NCBI RefSeq assembly: GCF_001484605.1 | Contig: NZ_CP013747.1 | Coordinates: 1,922,001 to 1,986,000, forward strand | Length of the DNA: 64,000 bases | DNA from: Pseudarthrobacter sulfonivorans | Lineage (GTDB): Bacteria > Actinomycetota > Actinomycetes > Actinomycetales > Micrococcaceae | Direction of reading: 5' to 3' | In this document: piece by piece, positions 52,631 to 61,960 of the stretch | How positions within the stretch are numbered: position 1 is the first letter of the stretch | Layout: the number at the start of each line of letters is the position of its first letter | Translations under genes and position numbers: made by a program | The notes under the pieces: generated by a model | Seen by the model: the letters and a program-made list of their open reading frames with translations, nothing else | What the model was told of the DNA's origin: nothing | Databases searched by the model: none

Positions 52631-53259
52631 GCTGCGGCCCCAACGGCGGCCCGCAGAATGAGGGCGCTGGAGGCGGCGCCCGGATCGCGGTGGCCCGCGC
52701 TCCGCTCCCCCAGATAACTGGCGCGGCCCTTGCGGGCGACCAGGGGCTCGGTGGCCACTGCGCCGGCCTCAGCCGCCTCAGCGGCTGCGACCAGAACTCC
52801 AAGGACGGTGCCTGCGCCGTCCGCCGCGGCGGCCTGCGCAGCCTCCGCGGCGGGGGTCCAGGCATCAACCATGGTCTTGTCGCCGGACTCGGCCTTACCC
52901 CTGGCCACGATCCCATCGCGGGCAGCCACGAGCGCGTCGGCGAGCCGCCCCGGATCAATCTCGGCGGCATCGCCCAAAGCGGTGGAGGCGCGCAGGAACG
53001 CGGTTCCGTACAAGGGTCCCGCGGCGCCGCCCACCTTGGACATCAGGGTCATGGCAGTCAGCTTCAGGGCCGCGCCGGGCGTCTCAGGCTGCGCTTCAGC
53101 CAGTTTCTCCAGCACCGCCTGGAAGCCGCGGTCCATGTTCTCGCCGTGGTCCGAGTCCCCGATCGCACGGTCGAGTTCGATGAGCCACACCCGGTTTTCC
53201 GCCATGGCCTGGGCGCAGAGAGTCAGCCATCTGACGGCCCATTTCACGTCCAGCACCAC
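52627..53259 (-). CDS. dhaL: Dihydroxyacetone kinase subunit DhaL
   Basis: 210-aa ADP-binding subunit. The Mg-binding motif DRAIGDSDHGENM (Asp residues) is at about 30-42; SKVGGAAGPLYGTAFLR, GDKTMVDAW and the final KGRASYLGERSAGHRDPGA are family hallmarks. GTG at 53259 is taken, right after the dhaK TAA; a second GTG one codon later is possible. An upstream extension into dhaK is unlikely. Confidence 0.93.
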   Translation of the reverse strand: MVLDVKWAVRWLTLCAQAMAENRVWLIELDRAIGDSDHGENMDRGFQAVLEKLAEAQPETPGAALKLTAMTLMSKVGGAAGPLYGTAFLRASTALGDAAEIDPGRLADALVAARDGIVARGKAESGDKTMVDAWTPAAEAAQAAAADGAGTVLGVLVAAAEAAEAGAVATEPLVARKGRASYLGERSAGHRDPGAASSALILRAAVGAAA

Positions 53260-53261
53260 GG

Positions 53262-54263
53262 TTACACGCCCCAACGCAGGGCTGCGGTGTGCACCGGAGC
53301 GTCCCACAGCTGCGTCAGCTCATCGTCGAGCCGGAGCACCGAGATGGAGCAGCCCTGCATTTCCAGGGACGTGATGTAGTTCCCTACCAGCGAGCGTTCG
53401 ACGGCGGCCCCCCGTTCTGCGATCACCTGTGCAGCGCGGCGGTAGACGATGTACAGCTCGCTCAGGGGGGTTCCGCCCATGCCGTTGACGAACAGCAGTA
53501 CTTTCTCGCCGCCGGTGATGCCCAGGTCGCTGAGGACCGGGTCCAGCAGGCGGTCCGTGATGCCGTCAGCGTTCTCCATCGGGATTTTGTGCCGGCCGGG
53601 CTCGCCATGGATGCCGATGCCGATCTCGATCTCATCATCCGCCAGGTCGAAACTGGGCGTTCCCGCATGCGGTACTGTGCACGCGGACAGCGCAACCCCC
53701 ATGGTGCGGACGTTGCTGTTGACGCGGTCACCGATCGCGGCCACGGCATCGAGGCTATCGCCCCGCTCAGCCGCGGCGCCGGCGATTTTCTCCACCAGAA
53801 CGGTGCCGCCCACTCCGCGCCGGCCTGCGGTATACAGGGAGTCCTCCACCGCGACGTCGTCATTCACCAGGACCGTGCGGATGTCCACACCTTCGGCCTG
53901 CGCCAGTTCCGCTGCGGTCTCAAAGTTCAGGACGTCGCCGGTGTAGTTCTTCACGATATGGACGACGCCAGCGCCCGAGTTAACGGCGAGCGTCGCCGGA
54001 AGAATCTGGTCCGGCGTCGGCGAGGTGAACACCGCCCCCGGCACGGCGGCGTCGAGCATTCCCAGCCCGACAAATCCGGCGTGGAGTGGCTCGTGGCCGC
54101 TTCCCCCGCCAGAAACGAGTCCGACCTTCCCTGCCACCGGCGCGTCTTTGCGCGTGACGTACTTCGGATCGGCAGTGACGGTGACGAGTCCCGCGTGGGC
54201 CAGACCGAATCCTTCGACGGATTCGTCAACCACGGAACGAGGATCATTGATGAGCTTTTTCAT
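53262..54263 (-). CDS. dhaK: Dihydroxyacetone kinase subunit DhaK
   Basis: 333-aa substrate-binding subunit. It binds dihydroxyacetone covalently through His219 ([10 protein letters not shown]), and GGGSGHEP at 52-59 is conserved. With DhaL and DhaM it makes DHA phosphate from DHA and PTS phosphate in the cytoplasm, feeding glycolysis. First gene of the operon; no DhaR regulator gene is adjacent. Confidence 0.95.
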   Translation of the reverse strand: MKKLINDPRSVVDESVEGFGLAHAGLVTVTADPKYVTRKDAPVAGKVGLVSGGGSGHEPLHAGFVGLGMLDAAVPGAVFTSPTPDQILPATLAVNSGAGVVHIVKNYTGDVLNFETAAELAQAEGVDIRTVLVNDDVAVEDSLYTAGRRGVGGTVLVEKIAGAAAERGDSLDAVAAIGDRVNSNVRTMGVALSACTVPHAGTPSFDLADDEIEIGIGIHGEPGRHKIPMENADGITDRLLDPVLSDLGITGGEKVLLFVNGMGGTPLSELYIVYRRAAQVIAERGAAVERSLVGNYITSLEMQGCSISVLRLDDELTQLWDAPVHTAALRWGV

Positions 54264-54361
54264 GGCAGAACTCCTGGGGTGTGGGTGCTTCCTGGAGGAT
54301 GCACTTTGACCCTACTACCGCCGCCTGAAGTCCGGTAGCCTGCGACGATGCGGCGGAAGCG

Positions 54362-54393
54362 GTAAGGGACAGCCCCCAATGACTGTCCCTTAC
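54362..54393. terminator. Hairpin between argA-like and dhaK genes
   Basis: GTAAGGGACAG (54362-54372) and CTGTCCCTTAC (54383-54393) form a perfect 11-bp stem with a 10-nt loop. It lies downstream of the acetyltransferase gene on the minus strand and about 100 bp upstream of dhaK. A T run is lacking, so it may be a Rho-assisted terminator or a leader element. Confidence 0.5.
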
Positions 54394-54506
54394 GGCAGGC
54401 CCCACACTGCAACCCTGTTAGTTTATCCATCAATTCGATATAAAGCTATTTATGTCACAGGGTGACTTCTTGCCGCTATTGTCCGCGGCAGGGTGATTGG
54501 GGGTGC

Positions 54507-55022
54507 CTAGAGGGTCTTGATCATGCGGGTGTTGCCCAGGGTGTTGGGCTTGACCCGCGCCAGGTCCAGGAACTCGGCAACGCCTTCGTCATGGGAACGC
54601 AGCAGCTCGGAGTAGACCACAGGGTCCACGGCCGTCTGGTCGGCCATGACCTCGAAGCCGTGGCGCTTGAAAAAATCTACCTCGAACGTAAGGCAGAAGA
54701 CCCGGGCCACACCCAGTTCACGGGCCTCGGCCAGCAGGCTTTCCACCAGCACGTGCCCTACGCCCTTGCCGCGCCACGCGTCCGATGCGGCCAGCGTGCG
54801 GACTTCTGCGAGGTCCTCCCACATAACGTGCAGGGCCCCGCAGCCGATGACCTCGCCGTCGTCGGCTTCGGCGATCCGGAACTCCTGGAGGCTCTCGTAA
54901 TAGGCAACCGTCTCTTTCGCCATGAGGATCCGTTGCTCCGCCAGCGGCGCTACAAGGCGCTTGATGGCGGCCACGTCACTGGTACGTGCAGAACGGATAT
55001 GGAAGGAGTCAGAGTCGGTCAC
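54507..55022 (-). CDS. GNAT amino-acid N-acetyltransferase (N-acetylglutamate synthase type)
   Basis: 171-aa GNAT protein of the short ArgA group used in actinobacteria for the first step of arginine synthesis (acetylation of glutamate). It has IRSARTSDVAAIKRLV at the start, the acetyl-CoA loop WRGKGVGHVLVESLL at about 107-121 and the family segment VFCLTFEVDFFKRHGFE. No amino acid kinase domain. Not near other arg genes. Start set by the ATG at 55020-55022. Confidence 0.85.
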   Translation of the reverse strand: MTDSDSFHIRSARTSDVAAIKRLVAPLAEQRILMAKETVAYYESLQEFRIAEADDGEVIGCGALHVMWEDLAEVRTLAASDAWRGKGVGHVLVESLLAEARELGVARVFCLTFEVDFFKRHGFEVMADQTAVDPVVYSELLRSHDEGVAEFLDLARVKPNTLGNTRMIKTL

Positions 55023-55196
55023 CCCATAATCCTACGGTGGCAGCCCCGCTGGTTTGGGCGCTCCCGTACCAACGCACGAGGCGTCGAGCATCAGGCATTT
55101 GTGTAGGCGCCGTCAAAGCGACGAAGGAGCAGGCGCCGGCAAATGTCTGCTGCTCGACGCCGGACTCACCAGCGGGAGGGAGGGTAAAGCGAGAGC

Positions 55197-55709
55197 TCAG
55201 CCTTGCTTGGCGGCCCAGTTGGCGACGCGCTGGGTGCTTTCCTCTTCGGAGAGGTCCTCCACCCGAGTCATGATGGACCAGCGCACACCGTAGGGGTCCC
55301 GGATGCTAGCGAATCGGTCTCCCGAGACAAATGTGGACAGCGGCTCCCGAACGGTAGCCCCTATCCGCTCGGCGCGCGCAATAAGAGCGTCCGCGTCGGC
55401 GCAGTAGAAACCGATGGAGTAGCAATCATCGTCGCCGTTCGGCGCCGGAACGAGGTGGTAGTCCGGGTTGGGCTCTCCAATTTGGAGTCGCCCCTGACCG
55501 AAGTCCAGTTCGGCGTGGACGACGATTCCGCCGATCTCGGTGACATTTACTGTGCGCGCGCCGAAGACGTCCTGGTAGAAGGTGATCGCCTCCTTGGCAG
55601 AAGGGATCGCAAGGAACGGCGTGAGGCTCGTGAAGCCGTGCGGGATACCGGATTTCGTGTGCTTGCCATCGGCGGCGTTGGTCAGTTCGGGGCTTGTAGT
55701 ATCAGTCAT
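55197..55709 (-). CDS. VOC (glyoxalase/bleomycin-resistance) family protein
   Basis: 170-aa protein of the PhnB-like branch. Two beta-alpha-beta-beta-beta modules; FLAIPSAKEAITFYQDVFGA, HAELDFGQGRLQIGEP and FASIRDPYGVRWSI are typical. Possible metal ligands are in HAEL and the DRFASIRDPYG end. Function unknown. ATG at 55709 is 74 bp from the divergent AraC gene; a start 30 codons upstream would overlap that gene. Confidence 0.85.
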   Translation of the reverse strand: MTDTTSPELTNAADGKHTKSGIPHGFTSLTPFLAIPSAKEAITFYQDVFGARTVNVTEIGGIVVHAELDFGQGRLQIGEPNPDYHLVPAPNGDDDCYSIGFYCADADALIARAERIGATVREPLSTFVSGDRFASIRDPYGVRWSIMTRVEDLSEEESTQRVANWAAKQG

Positions 55710-55782
55710 GGATCTTACGGTACGCACAGGTCGGCTCAGCGGCTTGGAGAATTGCGACAGCCTGGATAAGGAGTGTCCTCCC

Positions 55783-56598
55783 ATGGTGGGTTCGTTCAAG
55801 GGAATCCTCTACCCGGCCCGGCTCCCCACATTTCACCGTGTGCCCGCGCCTGAGTGCGTCACGAACCTGGTGCAGTGGTTTTGGATCCCCGAGTGGGACA
55901 TTGAGCCAGGGCACACGTCCCGCCAGCACGTGATCGCGTTCCCGGCGTCCAACCTTGTGGTCCAAAAGGATCTCGTTGAGTTCGCAGGCCCAACAACCCG
56001 TCGATCGCATCGCGATCTCACGGGCCGGGGCTGGGCGGTTGGGGCCCTCCTGTGTCCCGCGCTGGTTCCACGTTTCACGGATGATCCGGGGAGCCTGCGG
56101 GATTCCCAGCTGCCACTACCGCTCGCGGATCTGCATGCCTCAGTGTCGGAGGCGATGAGGGGAACTGATCCACGGGAACGTCGACAACGCGCGGTGGAGG
56201 CTTTCACTGGCTGGCTGGTAACGCAGAGTCCAGGGGTGTCCGAGGAAGGCATCCTTGCCAACGCGATGATGGACATGATCGGAACATGCGCCGACGTGAC
56301 CCGCATTGAAGACGTTGCCGCGCGTCTGTTTGTTTCGCCGAGAACCCTGCAACGGGTAGCGCGGAAGTACATCGGCCTGAGCCCGTCCGCGCTCATCCGG
56401 AGGCGCCGCCTGCAAGAGGCCGCTGACCGGTCACGGACCGACCCGGCGACAGACCTCGCGGCGATAGCTGCCGAACTCGGCTACACCGATCATGCCCATC
56501 TGACGAACGACTTCCAAAAGTACCTAGGATTCACACCAAGCACGTATCGACGATCAGTCCTCCAGGACCAGGCCGAGAATCATGACGACGGTGGATAG
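55783..56598 (+). CDS. AraC-family transcriptional regulator (DUF6597-like N-terminus)
   Basis: 271-aa regulator. The N-terminal ligand domain has VTNLVQWFWIPEWDI and HVIAFPASNLVVQ. The C-terminal AraC domain has two HTHs: IEDVAARLFVSPRTLQRVA and LAAIAAELGYTDHAHLTNDF, then FTPSTYRRS. ATG at 55783 is chosen for AAGGAG 10 nt upstream; the in-frame ATG at 55708 would overlap the VOC start. Divergence suggests it controls the VOC gene. Confidence 0.88.
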   Translation: MVGSFKGILYPARLPTFHRVPAPECVTNLVQWFWIPEWDIEPGHTSRQHVIAFPASNLVVQKDLVEFAGPTTRRSHRDLTGRGWAVGALLCPALVPRFTDDPGSLRDSQLPLPLADLHASVSEAMRGTDPRERRQRAVEAFTGWLVTQSPGVSEEGILANAMMDMIGTCADVTRIEDVAARLFVSPRTLQRVARKYIGLSPSALIRRRRLQEAADRSRTDPATDLAAIAAELGYTDHAHLTNDFQKYLGFTPSTYRRSVLQDQAENHDDGG

Positions 56599-56662
56599 CT
56601 GAAGGCCTGGTGTCTTGCGCAGACTGCGCCGGGGTCATGGCATGGACGAGGACCCGAACAAC

Positions 56663-56707
56663 GCAAAGGCCCCGCCTGCTCCTTTGGGGAGCGGGCGGGG
56701 CCTTTGC
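56663..56707. terminator. Strong bidirectional terminator
   Basis: GCAAAGGCCCCGCC (56663-56676) pairs with GGCGGGGCCTTTGC (56694-56707), and an inner GCTCC/GGAGC stem extends it. It lies between the convergent araC-like and clpC genes, and the CTTTG/CAAAG ends give short T runs on both strands. Confidence 0.85.
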
Positions 56708-56716
56708 TGTCTTGCC

Positions 56717-59209
56717 TTAGACGCTCGGCGCGATCTCCGGGATGCGCGGCTTGGCGTTGCCGGCGAACGTGAACTTGGCGTCGTCGCCTTCGCCATCCAC
56801 GTCCACTACAACGATGTCGCCGGCGTGGAGCTCGCCGAACAGGATCTTCTCGGAGAGCTGGTCCTCGATCTCGCGCTGGATGGTGCGGCGCAGCGGCCGG
56901 GCACCCATGGCGGGATCGTAGCCGCGGGTCGCCAGGAGCACCTTGGCCGCGGTGGTGAGCTCGATGCCCATGTCCTTGTCCTTGAGGCGCTTCTCCAGGC
57001 GGCCAACGAACATGTCCACGATCTCGATGATCTCGTCCTGGGTGAGCTGCGGGAACACCACAACGTCATCCACACGGTTCAGGAACTCCGGACGGAAGTG
57101 CTGCTTGAGCTCTTCCGTCACACGGGCGCGCATCCGGTTGTAGCCGGTCTGTGTGTCGGTGCCGGACTGGAAGCCGGTGGCAACGCTCTTGGAGATGTCC
57201 CGGGTGCCCAGGTTGGTGGTCATGATGATCACGGTGTTCTTGAAGTCCACCACGCGGCCCTGGGAGTCGGTCAGGCGGCCGTCTTCCAGGATCTGCAGGA
57301 GTGAGTTGAAGAGGTCAGCGTGCGCCTTCTCCACTTCGTCGAACAGGACCACGGAGAACGGACGACGGCGGACCTTCTCGGTGAGCTGGCCACCCTCTTC
57401 GTAGCCGACATAGCCCGGAGGGGCACCGAAGAGCCGTGAAACAGTGTGCTTCTCCGAGTACTCGGACATGTCCAGGGTGATGAGGGCGTCCTCGTCACCG
57501 AACAGGAATTCGGCCAGGGCCTTGGCGAGCTCGGTCTTGCCGACGCCGGTGGGGCCGGCGAAGATGAACGAGCCGCCGGGACGCTTGGGGTCCTTCAGGC
57601 CTGCACGGGTACGGCGGATTGCCTGGGACAGGGACCTGATGGCCTCATTCTGGCCCACCACACGCTTGTGCAGTTCGTCTTCCATCTTCAGCAGGCGCGT
57701 GGACTCTTCCTCGGTCAGCTTGAAGACCGGGATGCCGGTGGAGTTGGCCAATACCTCGGCGATGAGATCCTCATCCACCTCGGAAATGTCATCCATGCCG
57801 CCGGACTTCCAGTGGCGTTCCTTCTCGGAGCGCTCCGTAATGAGCTTCTGCTCCTTGTCCCGGAGCGAAGCGGCGCCTTCGAAGTCCTGCGCGTCGATGG
57901 CGGATTCCTTCTCCATCTTCAGCTTGGCAATCCGCTCATCCATGGCCTTCAGCTCCGGCGGAGCGGTCATCCGGCGGATGCGCAACCGGGCACCGGCCTC
58001 ATCGATCAGGTCGATAGCCTTGTCCGGCAGGAAGCGGTCCGAGATATAGCGCTCGGCGAGGTTCGCGGCCGACGCGAGGGCGCCGTCGGTGATGGTGACG
58101 CGGTGGTGCGCCTCGTAGCGGTCACGCAGGCCCTTGAGGATCTCGATCGCGTGCGCGACGGAGGGCTCCTTGACCTGGATCGGCTGGAAACGGCGCTCGA
58201 GTGCCGCGTCCTTCTCGATGTGCTTGCGGTACTCATCCAGGGTGGTGGCACCGATGGTCTGCAGTTCACCGCGGGCCAGCATGGGCTTCAGGATGGACGC
58301 AGCATCGATGGCACCCTCAGCAGCACCGGCACCCACAAGCGTGTGGATCTCGTCGATGAAGAGGATGATGTCGCCGCGGGTGCGGATTTCCTTGAGGACC
58401 TTCTTCAGGCGCTCTTCGAAGTCACCGCGGTACCGGGAGCCGGCCACCAGTGAACCGAGGTCCAGGGTGTACAGCTGCTTGTCCTTGATGGTTTCCGGGA
58501 CGTCGCCGCGGACAATCGCCTGGGCGAGGCCTTCGACAACGGCGGTCTTGCCGACGCCGGGCTCACCGATCAGGACAGGGTTGTTCTTGGTGCGGCGCGA
58601 AAGGACCTGCATAACGCGTTCCATCTCGGACTCGCGTCCGATCACCGGGTCCAGCTTGTTCTCGCGCGCAGCCTGGGTGAGGTTGCGGCCGAACTGGTCC
58701 AGGACCACGGAACCGGCGGGAGTGCCTTCGGGCTGGCCGGGACCGACGCCGGCGCCGGTGGTTTCCTTGCCCTGGTATCCCGAGAGCAGCTGGATAACCT
58801 GCTGGCGGACGCGGTTGAGGTCTGCGCCAAGCTTGACCAGCACCTGGGCGGCAACACCTTCACCCTCGCGGATGAGGCCCAGCAGGATGTGCTCCGTGCC
58901 GATGTAGTTGTGGCCCAGCTGCAGGGCTTCGCGCAGCGAGAGTTCCAGCACCTTCTTGGCGCGCGGGGTGAAGGGGATGTGACCGGACGGGGCCTGCTGG
59001 CCCTGGCCGATGATCTCCTGTACCTGCTCGCGCACGCCGTCGAGCGAAATGCTCAAGGACTCAAGAGCTTTGGCGGCAACGCCTTCACCTTCATGGATCA
59101 GACCCAAGAGGATGTGTTCGGTACCAATGTAATTGTGGTTCAGCATGCGTGCCTCTTCTTGGGCAAGCACAACTACGCGACGGGCACGGTCCGTAAATCG
59201 CTCAAACAT
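56717..59209 (-). CDS. clpC: ATP-dependent Clp protease ATP-binding subunit ClpC
   Basis: 830-aa Hsp100 unfoldase that feeds ClpP. Two N-terminal Clp repeats (about 1-150, each with [14 protein letters not shown]), first AAA domain with Walker [10 protein letters not shown], a UVR-containing middle domain ([20 protein letters not shown]) and second AAA domain with GPTGVGKTE and a ClpP-contact loop. Length and order match actinobacterial ClpC. ATG at 59209 with AGGAG 9 nt upstream. A stand-alone gene, as usual, without ctsR/mcs genes. Confidence 0.97.
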   Translation of the reverse strand: MFERFTDRARRVVVLAQEEARMLNHNYIGTEHILLGLIHEGEGVAAKALESLSISLDGVREQVQEIIGQGQQAPSGHIPFTPRAKKVLELSLREALQLGHNYIGTEHILLGLIREGEGVAAQVLVKLGADLNRVRQQVIQLLSGYQGKETTGAGVGPGQPEGTPAGSVVLDQFGRNLTQAARENKLDPVIGRESEMERVMQVLSRRTKNNPVLIGEPGVGKTAVVEGLAQAIVRGDVPETIKDKQLYTLDLGSLVAGSRYRGDFEERLKKVLKEIRTRGDIILFIDEIHTLVGAGAAEGAIDAASILKPMLARGELQTIGATTLDEYRKHIEKDAALERRFQPIQVKEPSVAHAIEILKGLRDRYEAHHRVTITDGALASAANLAERYISDRFLPDKAIDLIDEAGARLRIRRMTAPPELKAMDERIAKLKMEKESAIDAQDFEGAASLRDKEQKLITERSEKERHWKSGGMDDISEVDEDLIAEVLANSTGIPVFKLTEEESTRLLKMEDELHKRVVGQNEAIRSLSQAIRRTRAGLKDPKRPGGSFIFAGPTGVGKTELAKALAEFLFGDEDALITLDMSEYSEKHTVSRLFGAPPGYVGYEEGGQLTEKVRRRPFSVVLFDEVEKAHADLFNSLLQILEDGRLTDSQGRVVDFKNTVIIMTTNLGTRDISKSVATGFQSGTDTQTGYNRMRARVTEELKQHFRPEFLNRVDDVVVFPQLTQDEIIEIVDMFVGRLEKRLKDKDMGIELTTAAKVLLATRGYDPAMGARPLRRTIQREIEDQLSEKILFGELHAGDIVVVDVDGEGDDAKFTFAGNAKPRIPEIAPSV

Positions 59210-59345
59210 TTCGCCACACTCCTAGCTACGACGTACTTTGATGCTACGTGGCAGACCCACTATTGGGGAGCGTGTTCGCCACAGGGGAAACATGACGCGT
59301 TCAATGGCCGGCATCGAGTCTGCGGTAGAGGTGCACGTTGAACGG

Positions 59346-60308
59346 TCAGCGGCCGCGCGGCGTCTCCAAAGTTGGGGCTGCCGGTTGCCGCCGTCGGTAT
59401 TCCTGGGGGCTTACGCCGTACCGTTTCTTAAAGGCAGTGCTGAAACTGAAGGGGCTTCCGTAGCCCACCTGGCGCGAGATGGCGGAGAGAGTTAGCCGCA
59501 GATCGCTCATCAGGTCAGCAGCCTTTGCAAGGCGCCACTGGTTCAGGTACGCCATGGGCGGTTTGCCGACACGTTCATGGAAGCGGCGCGCCAGTGACGC
59601 CCGGGAGACCCCGACGCTTCCTGCGAGGGATTCCACCGTCCAGGCCCTCTCCGGCGAGCTGTGGATGAGGCGGATGGCCTGCTGAACGGCGGGGTCCCGC
59701 TCCGCTGTGAGCCAACTGTGCTCGGCGTTGGAATCCTGGGCGGTCCAGGTCCGGACAGCGCCGATGAACAGAAGGTCCAGAAGCCGGTCAAGGACGCTGG
59801 CCTGGGCCACGCCGTCGCGTCCGATCTCCTGCATCAGTACAGTGACGATCGGACTATCGGCTGCCTCTACGAGCAGATGCGGTGGCAGGGAGGCCAGCAG
59901 AATGTCCCCCACTTCGCCACTGCTTCGATAAGTGCCTACGAGCATGGCATCCCTGCCGTCCGCATCATTGCCCCACGTCCGCAACCCGGTGCGGAGGTCT
60001 TGGGCAAGATCCTCGCCGTTGGATCCCGAGCAGGTCTGGTCCACCCCGATGAAATATTGGGGCTTTTCGTGAGGATTGTCGGCGAGGACATACGCCGAAG
60101 GATCCCGGATCAGCAGAACGGTTCCAGGCTCCAGCAGCAGTGGTTCGCTCTCTTTTTGCAGGAAGTACGCCGAGCCGCCCAGCATGGCAACTACGGTGAG
60201 TGGCGCGTCGTCCTCCACCCTGATGGACCACGGCGGAGACATCTTTACCTGCAGCAGGAAGGCGTTCCGCGCCCGGGGCCCATCAAGAAAATCAGCCAAC
60301 GGATCCAT
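59346..60308 (-). CDS. AraC-family regulator with cupin N-terminus
   Basis: 320-aa regulator. The N-terminal cupin_6 (AraC-binding) domain has VVAMLGGSAYFLQKE and LLLEPGTVLLIRDPSAYVLA. The C-terminal AraC HTH pair has VESLAGSVGVSRASLARRF and LSAISRQVGYGSPFSFSTAF, ending GVSPQEYRRR. This type is often divergent from or next to an NAD(P)-binding oxidoreductase it regulates, as with the NmrA-family gene 69 bp upstream on the same strand here. Confidence 0.88.
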   Translation of the reverse strand: MDPLADFLDGPRARNAFLLQVKMSPPWSIRVEDDAPLTVVAMLGGSAYFLQKESEPLLLEPGTVLLIRDPSAYVLADNPHEKPQYFIGVDQTCSGSNGEDLAQDLRTGLRTWGNDADGRDAMLVGTYRSSGEVGDILLASLPPHLLVEAADSPIVTVLMQEIGRDGVAQASVLDRLLDLLFIGAVRTWTAQDSNAEHSWLTAERDPAVQQAIRLIHSSPERAWTVESLAGSVGVSRASLARRFHERVGKPPMAYLNQWRLAKAADLMSDLRLTLSAISRQVGYGSPFSFSTAFKKRYGVSPQEYRRRQPAAPTLETPRGR

Positions 60309-60376
60309 AAGGAAATCCTAGAGCGTCGAATATGCGTTTTGCTGTTCAGATAATGAACAGTCTTCGTACGGCTCCG

Positions 60377-61264
60377 TCAACTGACGCCTGAAACTGCGCG
60401 TGCCACCGGCTCCGCTGCGACGGCCCATACCCCTGTGGCCGCGGCTTCACGTGCGAATTCACGGAAGTCCTTGGGTTCGCGGCCCAAGGCGCGCTGCACA
60501 CCGTCAGTCAGGGTGGCGTTGCGCCCGTCGAGGATCAGAGTGAATAGGTCAACAAAATCCCGGGGCAGCCCTTCCTTGGCCAGGATGGCTTCATACTGCG
60601 CCGCCGTCACCGGGCTGTAGACCACATCACGGCCGGTTGCAGCGCTGATCTCCCGGGCGACTTCGTGGAATCCCAAGAGCCGGGGCCCGGAGAGCTCGTA
60701 AACCTGGCCGTCGTGGCCGGATTGAGTCAGGGCTGCAACGGCGACGTCCGCGATGTCCTCAGCGTCCACGAAGGGCTCCACCGCATCTCCTGCCGGGATG
60801 GAGATAACGCCTTCCAACACAGGGCCCAAGAAGAAGCTTTCGTTAAAGTTCTGGTTGAACCAGTTGCATCGCACGACGGTCCAGGCCGCGCCTGACCTGC
60901 GGACCGATTCCTCACTGGCTACAGCCCCGTCCTCACCGCGGCCGGACAGCAGGACGATTTTCTCGACGCCGCGGGCCACGGCTGCCGCAGCGAACTCGGC
61001 AATCAACTCGGACACACCGGGGAACGCAAGATCCGGGTAATAGGTGACGTAGGCCTTGGTGATTCCGTCGAGGGCCGCATCCCAGGTGCCGGCGTCTTCC
61101 CAGTCAAAAGCCGGGCTTCCGGAGCGTGATCCGATGCGGACGGGAATGCCGAGATCCGTCAGCCGCTCCGCGACCCGTCGCCCCGTCTTGCCCGTGCCGC
61201 CGATGACCAGGATAGTGCCGTTGTCCGTCAAGTTCGATGCCATGGTGGGCTTGTGGTTTTCCAT
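60377..61264 (-). CDS. NmrA-family NAD(P)-binding protein
   Basis: 295-aa Rossmann protein with LVIGGTGKTGRRVAERL at about 18-34 and the NmrA-type segments YYPDLAFPGV, IVLLSGRGEDG and VVRCNWFNQNFNES. The GGTGKTGRRV start and the missing SDR YxxxK place it with redox-sensing or quinone-oxidoreductase-like members. ATG at 61264 with AGGA just upstream; an ATG seven codons on is possible. Likely target of the AraC regulator next to it. Confidence 0.85.
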   Translation of the reverse strand: MENHKPTMASNLTDNGTILVIGGTGKTGRRVAERLTDLGIPVRIGSRSGSPAFDWEDAGTWDAALDGITKAYVTYYPDLAFPGVSELIAEFAAAAVARGVEKIVLLSGRGEDGAVASEESVRRSGAAWTVVRCNWFNQNFNESFFLGPVLEGVISIPAGDAVEPFVDAEDIADVAVAALTQSGHDGQVYELSGPRLLGFHEVAREISAATGRDVVYSPVTAAQYEAILAKEGLPRDFVDLFTLILDGRNATLTDGVQRALGREPKDFREFAREAAATGVWAVAAEPVARAVSGVS

Positions 61265-61465
61265 GGTCCTATCGAACCAAGGACGTTGACCGTCCGACAT
61301 ACGCGCGCCACTCAACTTCATTCGTTCCCGTATCGGTCTGCCCGGCTGGTGGACACACAGGCGGTTTTGAAACCCATACTGAAGGTAGCGTCAGGAATGA
61401 GGGGTTTTTGCTCGTTTCCAAACAACTACCGATATGGGCGCCCGCCCCGGAACAGGACCAGAGTC

Positions 61466-61945
61466 ATGGAAGCCATCACCCTGCTCATGACCGCCGCGAC
61501 CGTAGCCCTCGCCGGGATTGGGGGGCTTTACTACTCCTTCGCCTGCTCGGTGATGCCGGGGCTGCGCGCCACTGATGATGCGACATTCGTCAGCGCCATG
61601 TCCCGGATCAACACCGCCATCCAGAATCCAGTGTTCGCGTTGAGCTTCGTCGGCGCCTTCCTCGCCTTGGCGGGCTCGGCAGCCTTTTCATGGGCCAACG
61701 GCCTTGCCAGCGCGCTGCCTATGTCTGTGGCCCTCGCCTGCTATACGGCAACGCTGGTCATCACTTTCGGGGTGAACATCCCCTTGAATAACGCTCTGGA
61801 CCTGGCGGCCGCGTCCGGAGATGCCGCGGCCGCCAGGAAATCGTTCGAACGCCGGTGGACCCGGTGGAACATCCACCGCACGTGGCTGGCGCTGGCCGCG
61901 CTGGTAGCGCTCAGCGTTGCATGGGCAGCGTTGGGTCAGCCTTGA
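61466..61945 (+). CDS. DUF1772 membrane protein
   Basis: 159 aa with four membrane segments (about 5-25, 53-75, 80-102 and 138-157). The family features GLYYSFACSVMPGLR and NIPLNNAL, with a WxxWNxxR-like WTRWNIHRTW motif, are intact. DUF1772 proteins are often called anthrone-oxygenase-like, but function is not established. ATG at 61466 with AGGA upstream. Divergent from the NmrA-family gene, with about 200 bp between. Confidence 0.85.
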   Translation: MEAITLLMTAATVALAGIGGLYYSFACSVMPGLRATDDATFVSAMSRINTAIQNPVFALSFVGAFLALAGSAAFSWANGLASALPMSVALACYTATLVITFGVNIPLNNALDLAAASGDAAAARKSFERRWTRWNIHRTWLALAALVALSVAWAALGQP

Positions 61946-61960
61946 GGCTGCATCAGTGCG

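Noticed and set aside
59210..59345. ClgR or heat-shock operator before clpC
   Set aside because: A GGCGAACACGC-like string was noticed, but it is not symmetric enough to claim.
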